Shown: positions 54,001 to 62,568 of the stretch, one piece after another
How the letters are laid out: every line of letters starts with the position of its first letter
Position numbering within the stretch: the first letter of the stretch is position 1
Origin: a bacterium D16-36
GTDB taxonomy: Bacteria; Bacillota; Clostridia; Lachnospirales; Lachnospiraceae
Length of the DNA stretch: 64,000 bases
Direction of reading: 5' to 3'
Assembly (NCBI GenBank): GCA_003611745.1
Contig: RAYF01000021.1
Span: 1 to 64,000 of the forward strand
Program-made: the position numbers and the translations under genes
Notes under the pieces: model-generated
The model's input: only the letters and a program-made list of their open reading frames with translations
Database searches by the model: none
Told to the model about the DNA's origin: nothing

Positions 54001-54956
54001 ATGACAATAGAAGAACTTAAAAAACTTATTGATTCAGGTGAGAAAATTGACATTGAATTCAAGAAATCACAGAATGAATTGAATAAAGATTTGTATGAGT
54101 CTGTATGTTCTTTTAGTAATAGGGATGGCGGGCATATTTTTCTTGGCATAGTTGATAAAACAAAGGAGATATGCGGTGTTAATCCAGATAAGATTGATAA
54201 AATGAAGAAGGATTTTACTACGGCTGTTAATAATCCTAACAAAATTAATCCTCCAATGTATCTTGCACCTGAGGATTACGAAATAGATGGAAAGAAGATT
54301 TTATACATTCGTGTGCCTGAAGGTACTCAGGTAAGACGATTAAATGGACGTATTTTTGATAGAACGTATGAGGGTGATATTGATATTACTGATAATGCTG
54401 AATTGGTATATAAAATGTATGGAAGAAAACAAAACACCTATTTTGTAAATAAGGTGTATCCTAATCTGGGGTTGGAATTTTTGGACTTTGATATTATCAA
54501 AAGAGCAAAGAAGTTGGCAATGGGGAGAGTAGACAACCATGCATGGGCAGATATGAATGAGGAGGAACTCCGATTTTTGTCGAAGATAATATATTTCAGA
54601 TTACAATTCCCATAGATGATGTTGCCAATCTTAAGGTTGGATCGACAGCTGCGGAAATAATAACTAAAAACATGGCTAATAGTCAAAGGGCGAGCGATAA
54701 AATGAGCGATAAAGTGAGCAATAAATTAAATGGAAGAGAGAAAGTATTTTTAGAAATGCTTATTAGTCAGTTAGAAGAAAATAAATATGTTACGACGTCA
54801 ATTATGTCAAATATAACAAGTATTCCAAAATCTACAATTAGAAGATACATGAAAAAATTTTGTGAATTAGATATATTATCTTCCGAAGGAAAAAACAAAA
54901 GCACACAATATCGGCTAAAAAAGATTAGATTCGGTATTTTTAATTCTTCAAAATAG
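54001..54956 (+). pseudogene. AlbA_2/ATP-binding regulator gene, broken
   Basis: The N-terminal part (54001-54540) encodes an AlbA_2 (Schlafen-like) domain, with KIDIEFKKSQNELNKDLYES, CSFSNRDGGHIFLGI and LNGRIFDRTYEGD. It runs into a different frame near 54560. The C-terminal part (to 54956) has NIFQITIPIDDVANL and a winged helix with TTSIMSNITSIPKSTIRRYM. Between them the ATP-binding region is deleted. Such genes are frequent in defence islands and mobile elements. Confidence 0.65.
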
Positions 54957-55451
54957 AGACTGTGATATTATAATAATCTTATTTTGGAATTGAAGGAGTG
55001 GATGCAACCAATAGAGTACAATTGTGTAAAGAAGTGATTGTGAATTGCTTCTAAAATTTTTAGAAGTCTCAAAATATATAGAAATAATATGTGAAATAGG
55101 TGGATTAAAAAACATGAAATAGACATAAAAGTATCTTAAAATCATATAGATGAGACGAGTTCGAGTGATGAAATGGGCTTTAAGAAGCGGGTATTTATGT
55201 GGCTTCTAAATAAATTTGTTTAGGTACTAGCAACATTTTTCACATCACGTACTAAATAATTATATCAATGACATAAGTCCGTTGCTCCTGCCATGCGTGA
55301 GCATATCAAACATGGACGTATAAGTGGAATAGTCGGACTTGTCAAAGCGCAGGCAGATTTTCTCGTAAACTACTTAGCTTAACAGAATTTATTTAGTGTC
55401 ATAGCAACAGGACTTAAATAAAAAAGTTAAATAGTGAAAAGGGGGGGCAAT
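54957..55451. other. Non-coding stretch after the defence relics
   Basis: 495 bases without a convincing gene. A short frame around 55283-55381 ends RISGIVGLVKAQADFLVNYL and looks like a broken protein C terminus, but I cannot name the family. AAAAGGGGGGG at the right end is the ribosome site of the methyltransferase gene. Confidence 0.4.
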
Positions 55452-56246
55452 ATGGAAATACGAAATCAGGGCATTGATAATGGGCAAGCCTTTGACTGGG
55501 GCAGGGCATCAAAGGAATATGCGAAATATAGGGATATTTATCCGAAAGAATTTTATGCGAAATTGGCGGAACTTTCTTTAGGCATACAAGGGCAGAAGGT
55601 GTTAGATATAGGTACAGGGACGGGTGTGCTTCCCAGAAATATGTATGCTTATGGTGCAGATTGGACAGGTGCAGATATTTCAGAAAATCAGATTGCGTAT
55701 GCAAAACAGCTCAGCAAAGAGGCGGGAATGAATATCCGGTTTTTGGTTTCAGCAGCAGAAGATATTGATTTTCCAGATGGGAGTTTTGATGTTATCACTG
55801 CCTGCCAGTGCTTCATGTATTTTGATAAAGATATCCTTTTACCTAAGATTTATCGGATGTTAAAAACGGATGGGCATTTTGCTGTACTTTTTATGGCATG
55901 GCTGCCAGAGGAAAGTGAGATTGCAAAGACAAGCGAAGAAATGGTTTTGAAGTATAATCCGTTATGGACGGGCGGGCATATAACAAGATATACTTTAAAG
56001 ACGCCGTTATGGTGTAAAGGTTTATTTGAACCGGCTCATATGTTGACATATGATTTGCCAGTTACTTTTACCAGAGATAGCTGGCATGGCAGGATGAAGG
56101 CCTGCCGGGGGATTGGGGCGTCTTCTCTGCACCGGGATAAAATTGAGGCATGGGAGAGGGAGCATATGGAATATATGAAGACTGTGCCAGAGGTTTTTGA
56201 TATATTGCATTATGTGACTATTTTGGATGTAAAGAAAGCAGGATAA
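55452..56246 (+). CDS. Class I SAM-dependent methyltransferase
   Basis: A 264-residue methyltransferase. Motif I is VLDIGTGTGVLPRNM (about 49-63), followed by WTGADISENQIAYAKQL (acidic end of beta 2) and FDVITACQCFMYFD (motif IV region). The N terminus, with ASKEYAKYRDIYPKEFYAKL, is typical of UbiE/Methyltransf_11 relatives. The ATG at 55452 follows a G-rich site. It is a single gene close to the recombinase. The substrate is unknown. Confidence 0.9.
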   Translation: MEIRNQGIDNGQAFDWGRASKEYAKYRDIYPKEFYAKLAELSLGIQGQKVLDIGTGTGVLPRNMYAYGADWTGADISENQIAYAKQLSKEAGMNIRFLVSAAEDIDFPDGSFDVITACQCFMYFDKDILLPKIYRMLKTDGHFAVLFMAWLPEESEIAKTSEEMVLKYNPLWTGGHITRYTLKTPLWCKGLFEPAHMLTYDLPVTFTRDSWHGRMKACRGIGASSLHRDKIEAWEREHMEYMKTVPEVFDILHYVTILDVKKAG

Positions 56247-56330
56247 ATTTAAAATATTTCCGTGCTTTGTCATGCCTCGCAGCTTGCTGCTGGGTATTTG
56301 GCTGGATATTGATAGATGATGTTTGGGTAG

Positions 56331-56360
56331 AACACATTATGCTCTTTTCCGGCATATAAA
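56331..56360 (+). promoter_or_regulatory. Possible mother-cell sigma-E-type promoter of the recombinase
   Basis: AACACATT (56331-56338), a 14-bp spacer and CATATAAA (56353-56360) loosely resemble the sigma-E -35 and -10 patterns with the right spacing. It lies about 40 bases before the recombinase start. This is weak by eye. Confidence 0.25.
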
Positions 56361-56398
56361 TTTATAGAGGCCATTTCCTATAAAGGAGTTTTATATAT

Positions 56399-57901
56399 AT
56401 GTCCAACAGCATTAAGGAGGTTTGCGCTTATATCCGCGTTTCAACAGACAAACAGGAGGAACTTTCCCCCGAGTCACAAATCCGTTTAATTAAAGAATAT
56501 GCCCAGGCACACGGCATGCTGCTGACCCATATCTATACAGAAGAACATGGCATATCCGGCAAAAAGGCCGACAAACGCCCTGCTTTTCAAGAAATGATTG
56601 CTGCCTGCAAAGATAAATCCCATCCCTATGACGCAATTCTTTTATGGAAATTTTCGCGTTTTGCCCGAAATATAGATGAGAGCACGTATTACAAGTCTAT
56701 CCTCCGTAAAAAATGTAATGTTGATGTAATCAGCATTTCAGAACCAATTATTGAGGGGATGTACGGCCGTTTAATTGAAATGGTGATTGAATGGTCTGAT
56801 GAATTTTATTTATATAACCTTTCGGGGGAGGTAATGCGCGGTATGACGCAGAAAGCTTTGCAGGGCGGTTATAACTCCAATGTCCCGATTGGATACGTAA
56901 AAGAAAAGGGCAATGATAAGATTCCCACAGTGGAACCGGAAAGTGCCCTCATAGTCAAAAGAATATTCGACATGTATGTAAACGAAGAACGGCCCTTAGC
57001 TGACGTTGCAGCACTGCTTAACCGAAATGGTTACAAAACCAAACGGGGAGGACATTTTGAAACACGTACTGTGGCATATATATTAGAAAATCCATTTTAT
57101 ATAGGGAAAATCCGCTGGAATTATTATGACAGGCAGACAAACCGGAGAAAAAGAGCCGAAGATGTTATCATCTCCGACGGGCAGCATAAGCCTATTATCT
57201 CAGAGGAACTATTTGCCGCTGCAGGCGAAAGACTGGCGAAAGAACGTTTAAAAAGCGGATACGGCAAAAAACGTCCAGTTGCTTCCACAAAGCACTGGCT
57301 TTCCGGAATGATGAAATGTTCAGAATGCGGCTGCTCCCTTGGCTATGGCGCCGGTAATCCAAAGCACAAAGTTTCCCCCCATTTCCAATGTTGGAAGAAA
57401 GGCAAGGGGCTGTGCTGCTGCTACCATAGCAATAATATTAGCGAGGCGGAGGCAATTGAAGAGGTTACAAGTATCCTGCAGGAATTGGTGGATTCTGGCT
57501 GCTATTTTGATTATGATTTCTCCCTTATCAATGATGTGGGAACCGAAAAAAAACTATTGCAAAATGAATTAAAAAGGCTGGACGCCAAGGAACGAAGAGT
57601 GAAAGACGCCTATATTAACGGGATTGATTCGATAGAAGAATACAGGGAAAATAAAAAAATATTATCTTCTAAAAGAGAAGACATTCAGAAAAAATTGGAT
57701 AATACCAAAGTTGCAGCACAACCTGTTCCCATCCAGAAAGAAATTAATTTTGAAAAAATGATAGACCTTATTCATAATGAAAACACAGATTACATCACAA
57801 AGGGAAATGCTCTGCGTGACGTCTTTGACCATTTCGTATGGAATAAGGAAAAAGGGGAGATGTGTGCTGTTCTGAATATTCATGTGAAACCGCTGAAGTA
57901 G
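56399..57901 (+). CDS. Large serine recombinase of the cotJC element
   Basis: A 500-residue large serine recombinase. The catalytic domain begins CAYIRVSTDKQEELSPESQI with the nucleophile Ser15, and has LLWKFSRFARN (Arg cluster). A recombinase domain follows (ALQGGYNSNVPIGY; YILENPFYIGKIRW), then a zinc ribbon (MKCSECGCSLGYG with a later CCCYH) and a coiled-coil C-terminal region (about 375-440). The stop is 16 bp before the attR core, so recombinase and site are linked. It would cut and join attL and attR; a directionality partner was not found. Confidence 0.95.
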   Translation: MSNSIKEVCAYIRVSTDKQEELSPESQIRLIKEYAQAHGMLLTHIYTEEHGISGKKADKRPAFQEMIAACKDKSHPYDAILLWKFSRFARNIDESTYYKSILRKKCNVDVISISEPIIEGMYGRLIEMVIEWSDEFYLYNLSGEVMRGMTQKALQGGYNSNVPIGYVKEKGNDKIPTVEPESALIVKRIFDMYVNEERPLADVAALLNRNGYKTKRGGHFETRTVAYILENPFYIGKIRWNYYDRQTNRRKRAEDVIISDGQHKPIISEELFAAAGERLAKERLKSGYGKKRPVASTKHWLSGMMKCSECGCSLGYGAGNPKHKVSPHFQCWKKGKGLCCCYHSNNISEAEAIEEVTSILQELVDSGCYFDYDFSLINDVGTEKKLLQNELKRLDAKERRVKDAYINGIDSIEEYRENKKILSSKREDIQKKLDNTKVAAQPVPIQKEINFEKMIDLIHNENTDYITKGNALRDVFDHFVWNKEKGEMCAVLNIHVKPLK

Positions 57902-57908
57902 TAATTAT

Positions 57909-57929
57909 GAGTTATCGAATACGGTGGTC
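57909..57929 (+). other. attR site
   Basis: The element arm GAGTTATCGAATAC (57909-57922) overlaps the shared core AATACGGTGGTC (57918-57929). Beyond the core the cotJC reading frame continues with CCT GAT GGC GAA. The arm is the mate of the attL arm at 23037-23050. Confidence 0.75.
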
Positions 57930-58411
57930 CTGATGGCGAACTCGGTGCTTCTTTACGCTACCTGTCCCAAAGATACTCTATGAAAGATAAAAAAGTAATT
58001 GGTGTTTTGACAGATATTGGTACAGAAGAACTGGCGCATCTGGAAATCGTCGGTTCTATTATCCATCAGCTTACCAAAGACCTCACTCCAGATGAAATTA
58101 AGGCATCTGGTTTTGATAAATATTATATTGACCATACTCTGGCAGTATGGCCGCAGTCAGCAGGCGGCGAACCTTTTAGTGCCAGCCAATTCCAGTCAAC
58201 CGGTGACACTATCACCGATTTGTATGAAGATATGGCGGCAGAACAAAAAGCGCGCCTGACTTATGACAATATCCTCCGTATTGTCAAAGATCCGGAAATT
58301 GCGGATCCAATCCGCTTCTTGCGGGAAAGAGAAATTGTTCATTTCCAGCGATTTGGTGAAGCAAACCGGGAAGATTGCAGTAAATCAGAACACGCACAAT
58401 ATAATCACTAA
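57918..58411 (+). CDS. cotJC: cotJC, 3' part (interrupted gene)
   Basis: The distal part of CotJC, beginning in the shared core and reading YGGPDGELGASLRYLSQRYS onward for about 160 residues after the joint. It has the manganese-catalase ligand segments: Glu in PDGELG, TDIGTEELAHLE and FLREREIVHFQRF. An internal ATG at 57980 gives a frame but lacks the first ligand, so it is not a real start. Joined to 22942-23034 it makes a protein of about 191 residues, the normal CotJC length. After FQRFGEA the sequence departs from the family and may be altered by the adjacent relic. Confidence 0.93.
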
Positions 58412-58481
58412 GACGCATACCCACACGCCCCTCAAAGCTGTGGACTTCGGCTTTCACACTAAAAGAAAGGACAAGCCTATT

Positions 58482-58866
58482 ATGCCAGTATTCAGAGCAG
58501 AAAAAGTCAAAGATTATACGATTATGTCAAACCCCCACTTACGCAACCGCCAGTTATCCCTACGGGCAAAAGGATTGCTCTGTCAAATGCTCTTGCCCCC
58601 GGAATGGTATTTTACCCTGCAAGGGTTAGCTTATCAATAAGGAGGGTTTAGACGCTATTACAGCGGTTATACACGAACTGGAGCAGGCAGGATATATTCC
58701 CCGCAACAGAATACGAGATGAAAAGGGATTGCTTCGGGAAATGGAATATACAGTCTATTCTTCCCCCAAGTTGAATGACAGTTACAGCAATAATCCAATC
58801 ACGGATAATCCTACACCGGAAAATCCAACATTGGATTTTCCAACGCAGGGAAAACCAACGCAATAA
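58482..58866 (+). pseudogene. Integrative-element HTH/replication-initiator-like gene, frameshifted
   Basis: The first frame (58482-58640) encodes VKDYTIMSNPHLRNRQLSLR and LLCQMLLPPEWYFTLQGLA, a pattern common in the N-terminal HTH of replication or accessory proteins of clostridial conjugative elements. It stops at 58640. The next frame continues with AVIHELEQAGYIPRNRIRDE and EMEYTVYSSPK to 58866. A small deletion or frameshift near 58635 separates them. It marks the start of an integrative-element relic abutting the 3' end of cotJC. Confidence 0.7.
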
Positions 58867-59043
58867 AATATAGATATATAAAATACGAAAGTATAAATTA
58901 CAGAATGATAAATTATCTATTCCTTTCCTATCCGTTCTTTTTGATTTTTAATTGAATTATCCCTATCGCATGAAGGGAATGGAAAGAGGTTGCTACAACA
59001 CAGATATTCATTTATGCCTTAATTACCCTTTATCAATGGCAGA

Positions 59044-59097
59044 CAGCCAAGTCAAGGATTTACCGCTTTAGCGGCGTTTACGTCCTTGACTTGGCTG
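59044..59097. repeat. Long inverted repeat in the integrative-element relic
   Basis: CAGCCAAGTCAAGGA (59044-59058) pairs with TCCTTGACTTGGCTG (59083-59097), with an inner CCGC-TTTA-GCGG hairpin. There is no T tract. It could be an origin-of-transfer, replication or RNA structure left by the element. Confidence 0.6.
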
Positions 59098-59229
59098 TTT
59101 GGCGTTGATAGTCTGGGAAAGGCATAAAGAAGAATTTACCGGGCTTGTGTTTTTGCCTGCTGAAGATATGGCGTAATATTTATATTTTCTTTTTGCATTT
59201 TCATTAAACTTAACATTTCTAAAAAACTA

Positions 59230-59258
59230 TTGACAAGCAAAAAAAAATTCCTTATAAT
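59230..59258 (+). promoter_or_regulatory. Consensus promoter of the MATE operon
   Basis: TTGACA at 59230-59235, 17 bp, TATAAT at 59253-59258: a perfect match to the vegetative consensus, about 135 bases before the first MATE gene. Confidence 0.88.
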
Positions 59259-59298
59259 ATTTTTCTGTAAAATTTTGAGTGGACTTTTCCGGATTGAT

Positions 59299-59403
59299 AT
59301 GTCATCTTTTTGCCACACAGTTATCAGTTTGATAACTGTGTGGCTTTTTGTTGTTATAATTCGGAAAATGTTTATCAAATTTTGGAGGATATATGATGGC
59401 TGA
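59299..59403 (+). CDS. Leader peptide of the MATE operon
   Basis: A 34-codon frame (MSSFCHTVISLITVWLFVVI...) that spans the attenuator stem and ends at a TGA overlapping the first bases of the MATE gene. No clear ribosome site precedes it, which lowers confidence. If translated, ribosome position would decide whether the stem at 59312-59344 forms, as in drug-induced attenuation of resistance genes. Confidence 0.35.
   Translation: MSSFCHTVISLITVWLFVVIIRKMFIKFWRIYDG
59312..59349 (+). terminator. Attenuator-like terminator before the MATE gene
   Basis: GCCACACAGTTATC (59312-59325) pairs with GATAACTGTGTGGC (59331-59344) around AGTTT, followed by TTTTT. It is a strong intrinsic terminator placed after the promoter and before the coding sequence, so the MATE genes are probably controlled by read-through. 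Confidence 0.85.
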
Positions 59404-60754
59404 AAATAAAATGGAAGTTATGCCAGTTGGAAAGCTGATTTTTGAAATGTCATTACCGCCACTATTTTCCATGTTTCTTCAATATTCATACAATTTGTTA
59501 GACAGTGCTTTTGTCGCCCAGTTAAGCGAGAACGCATTAACGGCTGTTTCTCTGTCTTTTCCAATCACAACATTAATGAATGCGGTATCTATTTGGATTG
59601 GGGTTGGTATAAATGTCCTAATTGCGGGACATCTTGGAAAACGTGAACAAGAAGAAGCAAATAAAACGGTTACTCTTGGACTGATCCTTTCCTTTTTGGT
59701 TGGCATTATTTTAAATATAACGGTATTACTAATTATATCCCCATACTTCAAATCGTTTACTGAAAATAACGATATTTATACTTTGTGTATGGAGTATATG
59801 GGTGTTTGTTCTTTCATGCAGATACCAAACATGGTTCATATCGTTATTCAAAAAATGATACAGGCAACCGGGAACATGATTGAACCCATGTTGTTTCAAC
59901 TGACGGGTGTTATAACCAATTTCATTTTTGACCCACTTCTTATTTTTGGAATAGGTTTTTTCCCGGCAATGGGTATTAAAGGAGCTGCTACGGCAACAGT
60001 TTTGGGATATTCTGTTTCAATGGTTTTGGCATTTATTATGTTTTTAAAAGCAAAACATAAAATAGCACTTAAAACAGTTAGATTTCGGTTTGAATGGAGC
60101 ATTGTACAAAAAATAATTATTTTAGGGCTGCCTTCTTTTATTATGAATGCCCTAAACGCTTTTACCGTAACGATTGTAAATCTGCTTTTAGTCGCATATT
60201 CAGATACGAGCATTGCTTTTTTTGGAGCATATTTTAAAATACAGCAGTTAATTATTATGACTATTAATGGATTAATACAAGGCTGTTTGCCCATTATGCG
60301 ATTTAATTATGGAGCAGGAAATTTAAAAAGGCTTCAATCAGTTTTTCGATACAGTACAATTTTAGTAACTTCTCTAATGATGTTTGGGACATTAATTATC
60401 ATGCTGTTTCCGACACAGATTTTGAGTTTGTTTATGGCTTCGGAAAAAATGCGTTCTTACGGGATTATGGCAATGCGGATTATGGCAGCAGGTTATTTGT
60501 TTTGCGGGCTTTCGACAATGATTTCGACTTATATGCAAGCGATTGAAAGAGTGTTGTCAAGCATTATGATACAAATATTTAGACAGATGTTTTTTTTAAT
60601 ACCTATTATGTGGATTTTAGAAAAAGCATTACTAATCAATGGTATTTGGATTGCATTTCCAGTTACTGAATTATTGACGTTTGTTGCAGCAGTCATTCTA
60701 TTTATGAGATTGAGGTTTCAAAATAATAATAAAGATATAGTTGGAGGTAAATAA
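59393..60754 (+). CDS. MATE family efflux transporter
   Basis: A 453-residue transporter with twelve helices. The N-terminal half has SLPPLFSMFLQYSYNLLDSA and NALTAVSLSFPITTLMNAV. The second half begins near residue 235 (IIILGLPSFIMNALNAFT) and includes IQGCLPIMRFNYGAGN. MATE proteins export cationic drugs with sodium or proton antiport. GGAGG precedes the ATG; a second ATG follows directly. It is in one operon with a GNAT and a second MATE gene. The substrate is unknown. Confidence 0.92.
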   Translation: MMAENKMEVMPVGKLIFEMSLPPLFSMFLQYSYNLLDSAFVAQLSENALTAVSLSFPITTLMNAVSIWIGVGINVLIAGHLGKREQEEANKTVTLGLILSFLVGIILNITVLLIISPYFKSFTENNDIYTLCMEYMGVCSFMQIPNMVHIVIQKMIQATGNMIEPMLFQLTGVITNFIFDPLLIFGIGFFPAMGIKGAATATVLGYSVSMVLAFIMFLKAKHKIALKTVRFRFEWSIVQKIIILGLPSFIMNALNAFTVTIVNLLLVAYSDTSIAFFGAYFKIQQLIIMTINGLIQGCLPIMRFNYGAGNLKRLQSVFRYSTILVTSLMMFGTLIIMLFPTQILSLFMASEKMRSYGIMAMRIMAAGYLFCGLSTMISTYMQAIERVLSSIMIQIFRQMFFLIPIMWILEKALLINGIWIAFPVTELLTFVAAVILFMRLRFQNNNKDIVGGK

Positions 60755-60756
60755 AA

Positions 60757-61164
60757 ATGTACAGGGAAGATACATCTATTACAATTAAAACGGGGGTTGA
60801 AAATATGTCCCCAGAAGAGGTAGTAAATCTTTTAAGGCAAACTGTATGGGCGAAAGACCGAAAAAAAGAGGCTATCATCAAATCATTAAATAATTCAATC
60901 TGCTACGGTGCATTTACAAAAAACGGACAACAAGTTGGATTTGCCAGAGTGATTACTGATTATGCAACGCATTTTTACATTTGTGATGTAGTTGTTAAAA
61001 AAGAATTTCGTAATAAAGGTATAGGCAGGCAGCTTCTTAAAACAATTACGGAAAATGAAGATTTTAAACCATTGTTAGGAATGCTGATAACCGAAAATGC
61101 AGAAAAATTTTATGAGCCTTTTGGTTTTACAAAAAATCCTATTTGTTTTATGACAAACAAATAA
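60757..61164 (+). CDS. GNAT family N-acetyltransferase
   Basis: A 135-residue GNAT. Motif A is EFRNKGIGRQLLKTI (RxxGIG), after the strand FYICDVVVKK, and the C-terminal motif B is KFYEPFGFTKNP. The family resembles small acetyltransferases of the YdjM/YvbK-like kind. It starts two bases after the first MATE gene stop, so it is coupled to it. A drug or detoxification role beside two exporters is inference. Confidence 0.88.
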   Translation: MYREDTSITIKTGVENMSPEEVVNLLRQTVWAKDRKKEAIIKSLNNSICYGAFTKNGQQVGFARVITDYATHFYICDVVVKKEFRNKGIGRQLLKTITENEDFKPLLGMLITENAEKFYEPFGFTKNPICFMTNK

Positions 61165-61206
61165 GTACACGTTTTTTTATGTTAGCAAATTAAGGGAGGA
61201 ATTAAA

Positions 61207-62538
61207 ATGGACGAAAAATTTATGAAAGAAAAACCTGTATTGCCGTTAATTTTATCAATGTCACTTCCTATGGTACTCTCAATGTTGGTAAATTCTTTAT
61301 ATAACATTGTCGACAGCTTTTTTGTAGCCCAAATCAGTGAGGACGCTATGACGGCATTGTCATTAGTCTTTCCTGTTCAGAATTTGATCAATGCTGTTGC
61401 TATTGGCTTTGCCATAGGAATTAACGCAGCAATAGCTTTTTATTTGGGTAAAGAAGAATATTCAAGGGCAAATGTGGCAGCTACACAAGGCATGGTATTT
61501 GCTGTTATACATAGTATAGTTATTACAGTTAGTGTAATTTCTATTATTCCAACTTTTTTAAGAGTATTTACATCATCAGAACCCGTTATTGATTTCGGTA
61601 TTCGATATTCTGTTATAGCCTTTTCTTTTACTTTTATCATTATTTCAGGCGGAACATTTGAAAAAATATTCCAAGCCGTAGGTAATATGAAAGTAACCAT
61701 GATAAGTATGATGTGTGGGTGTATCGCAAATATTATCTTAGACCCAGTGCTTATTTTTGGGATTGGTTTTTTCCCTGCAATGGGAATAGAGGGAGCAGCA
61801 TTGGCAACCGGCATTGGACAGACAATAACGCTTGCTATCTATTTAGTTATCTACTTTGTGTGCCCTATTCGTATTCGCATTAGCAGACAATTTCTTACTT
61901 TTGACAAAAAAACAGCTTCCAAACTGTATTTTGTTGGTATACCCGCAACTTTAAATATGGCTTTGCCGTCTGTTTTAATTTCAGCACTAAATTCCATTCT
62001 GTCCTCATATTCAGAGGTATATATTTTAGTTTTAGGAATTTATTATAAATTGCAGACTTTCCTATATCTTCCTGCTAATGGTATCATTCAAGGAATGCGC
62101 CCTTTAATTGGTTATAATTATGGAGCTGGTGAACAAAAGCGTGTTAAGGAAATTTATAATATTGTTCTTTGCATGAGTAGCGTAATTATGGTTTTAGGCA
62201 CTATTATTTGTTTGCTCATTCCCGGTCAACTGATAAACCTGTTTACTCATGTGCCGGAAACAATTCATACTGGGGAAATTGCACTCCGTGTTATTAGTGC
62301 AGGCTTTCTTGTTTCAGCTATTTCTGTAACTTCATCAGGTGCGTTAGAGGGATTAGGAAAGGGTATGCCGTCATTAATTATTTCTCTATGCCGTTATATT
62401 ACCATTATCATTCCGTCCGCATTTTTGTTTAGCAAACTTTTTGGCGCAGTCGGCGTATGGAATGCTTTTTGGGTGGCTGAATTTATTACCGCAATTATTT
62501 CATTTTTTATTTATCACAGAACAATAAAATGTAATTAG
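61207..62538 (+). CDS. MATE family efflux transporter, second copy
   Basis: A 443-residue MATE transporter. It shares the overall pattern with the one at 59393 (SLPMVLSMLVNSLYNIVDSF; GIGFFPAMGIEGAALATG; IQGMRPLIGYNYGAGE) but is clearly diverged, so the pair is an old duplication or two separate acquisitions. Twelve helices are evident. GGGAGG precedes the ATG. It is the third gene of the exporter operon. Confidence 0.92.
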   Translation: MDEKFMKEKPVLPLILSMSLPMVLSMLVNSLYNIVDSFFVAQISEDAMTALSLVFPVQNLINAVAIGFAIGINAAIAFYLGKEEYSRANVAATQGMVFAVIHSIVITVSVISIIPTFLRVFTSSEPVIDFGIRYSVIAFSFTFIIISGGTFEKIFQAVGNMKVTMISMMCGCIANIILDPVLIFGIGFFPAMGIEGAALATGIGQTITLAIYLVIYFVCPIRIRISRQFLTFDKKTASKLYFVGIPATLNMALPSVLISALNSILSSYSEVYILVLGIYYKLQTFLYLPANGIIQGMRPLIGYNYGAGEQKRVKEIYNIVLCMSSVIMVLGTIICLLIPGQLINLFTHVPETIHTGEIALRVISAGFLVSAISVTSSGALEGLGKGMPSLIISLCRYITIIIPSAFLFSKLFGAVGVWNAFWVAEFITAIISFFIYHRTIKCN

Positions 62539-62568
62539 AAAAACAACCGCATACCGGGAGGTGGTAAC

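Larger units (their letters stand above)
23024..57929 (+). mobile_element. Skin-type 34.9-kb intervening element in cotJC
   Basis: The element is bounded by direct repeats AATACGGTGGTC at 23024-23035 and 57918-57929 and carries a large serine recombinase at its right end. Precise recombination between the repeats removes 34,894 bp and restores the cotJC frame exactly. Developmentally excised elements in sporulation genes are known, for example skin in sigK and SPbeta in spsM. The cargo is mixed: signalling, cobalamin synthesis, toxin-antitoxin and decayed defence genes. No capsid, tail or conjugation genes are visible. Actual excision is inferred; the boundaries and frame restoration are seen in the sequence. 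Confidence 0.85.

Noticed and set aside
57980-58411. Stand-alone manganese-catalase-like gene starting at the ATG 57980
   Set aside because: The frame is continuous upstream into the shared core with cotJC-specific residues including the first metal ligand; no ribosome site precedes 57980. It is the distal part of cotJC.
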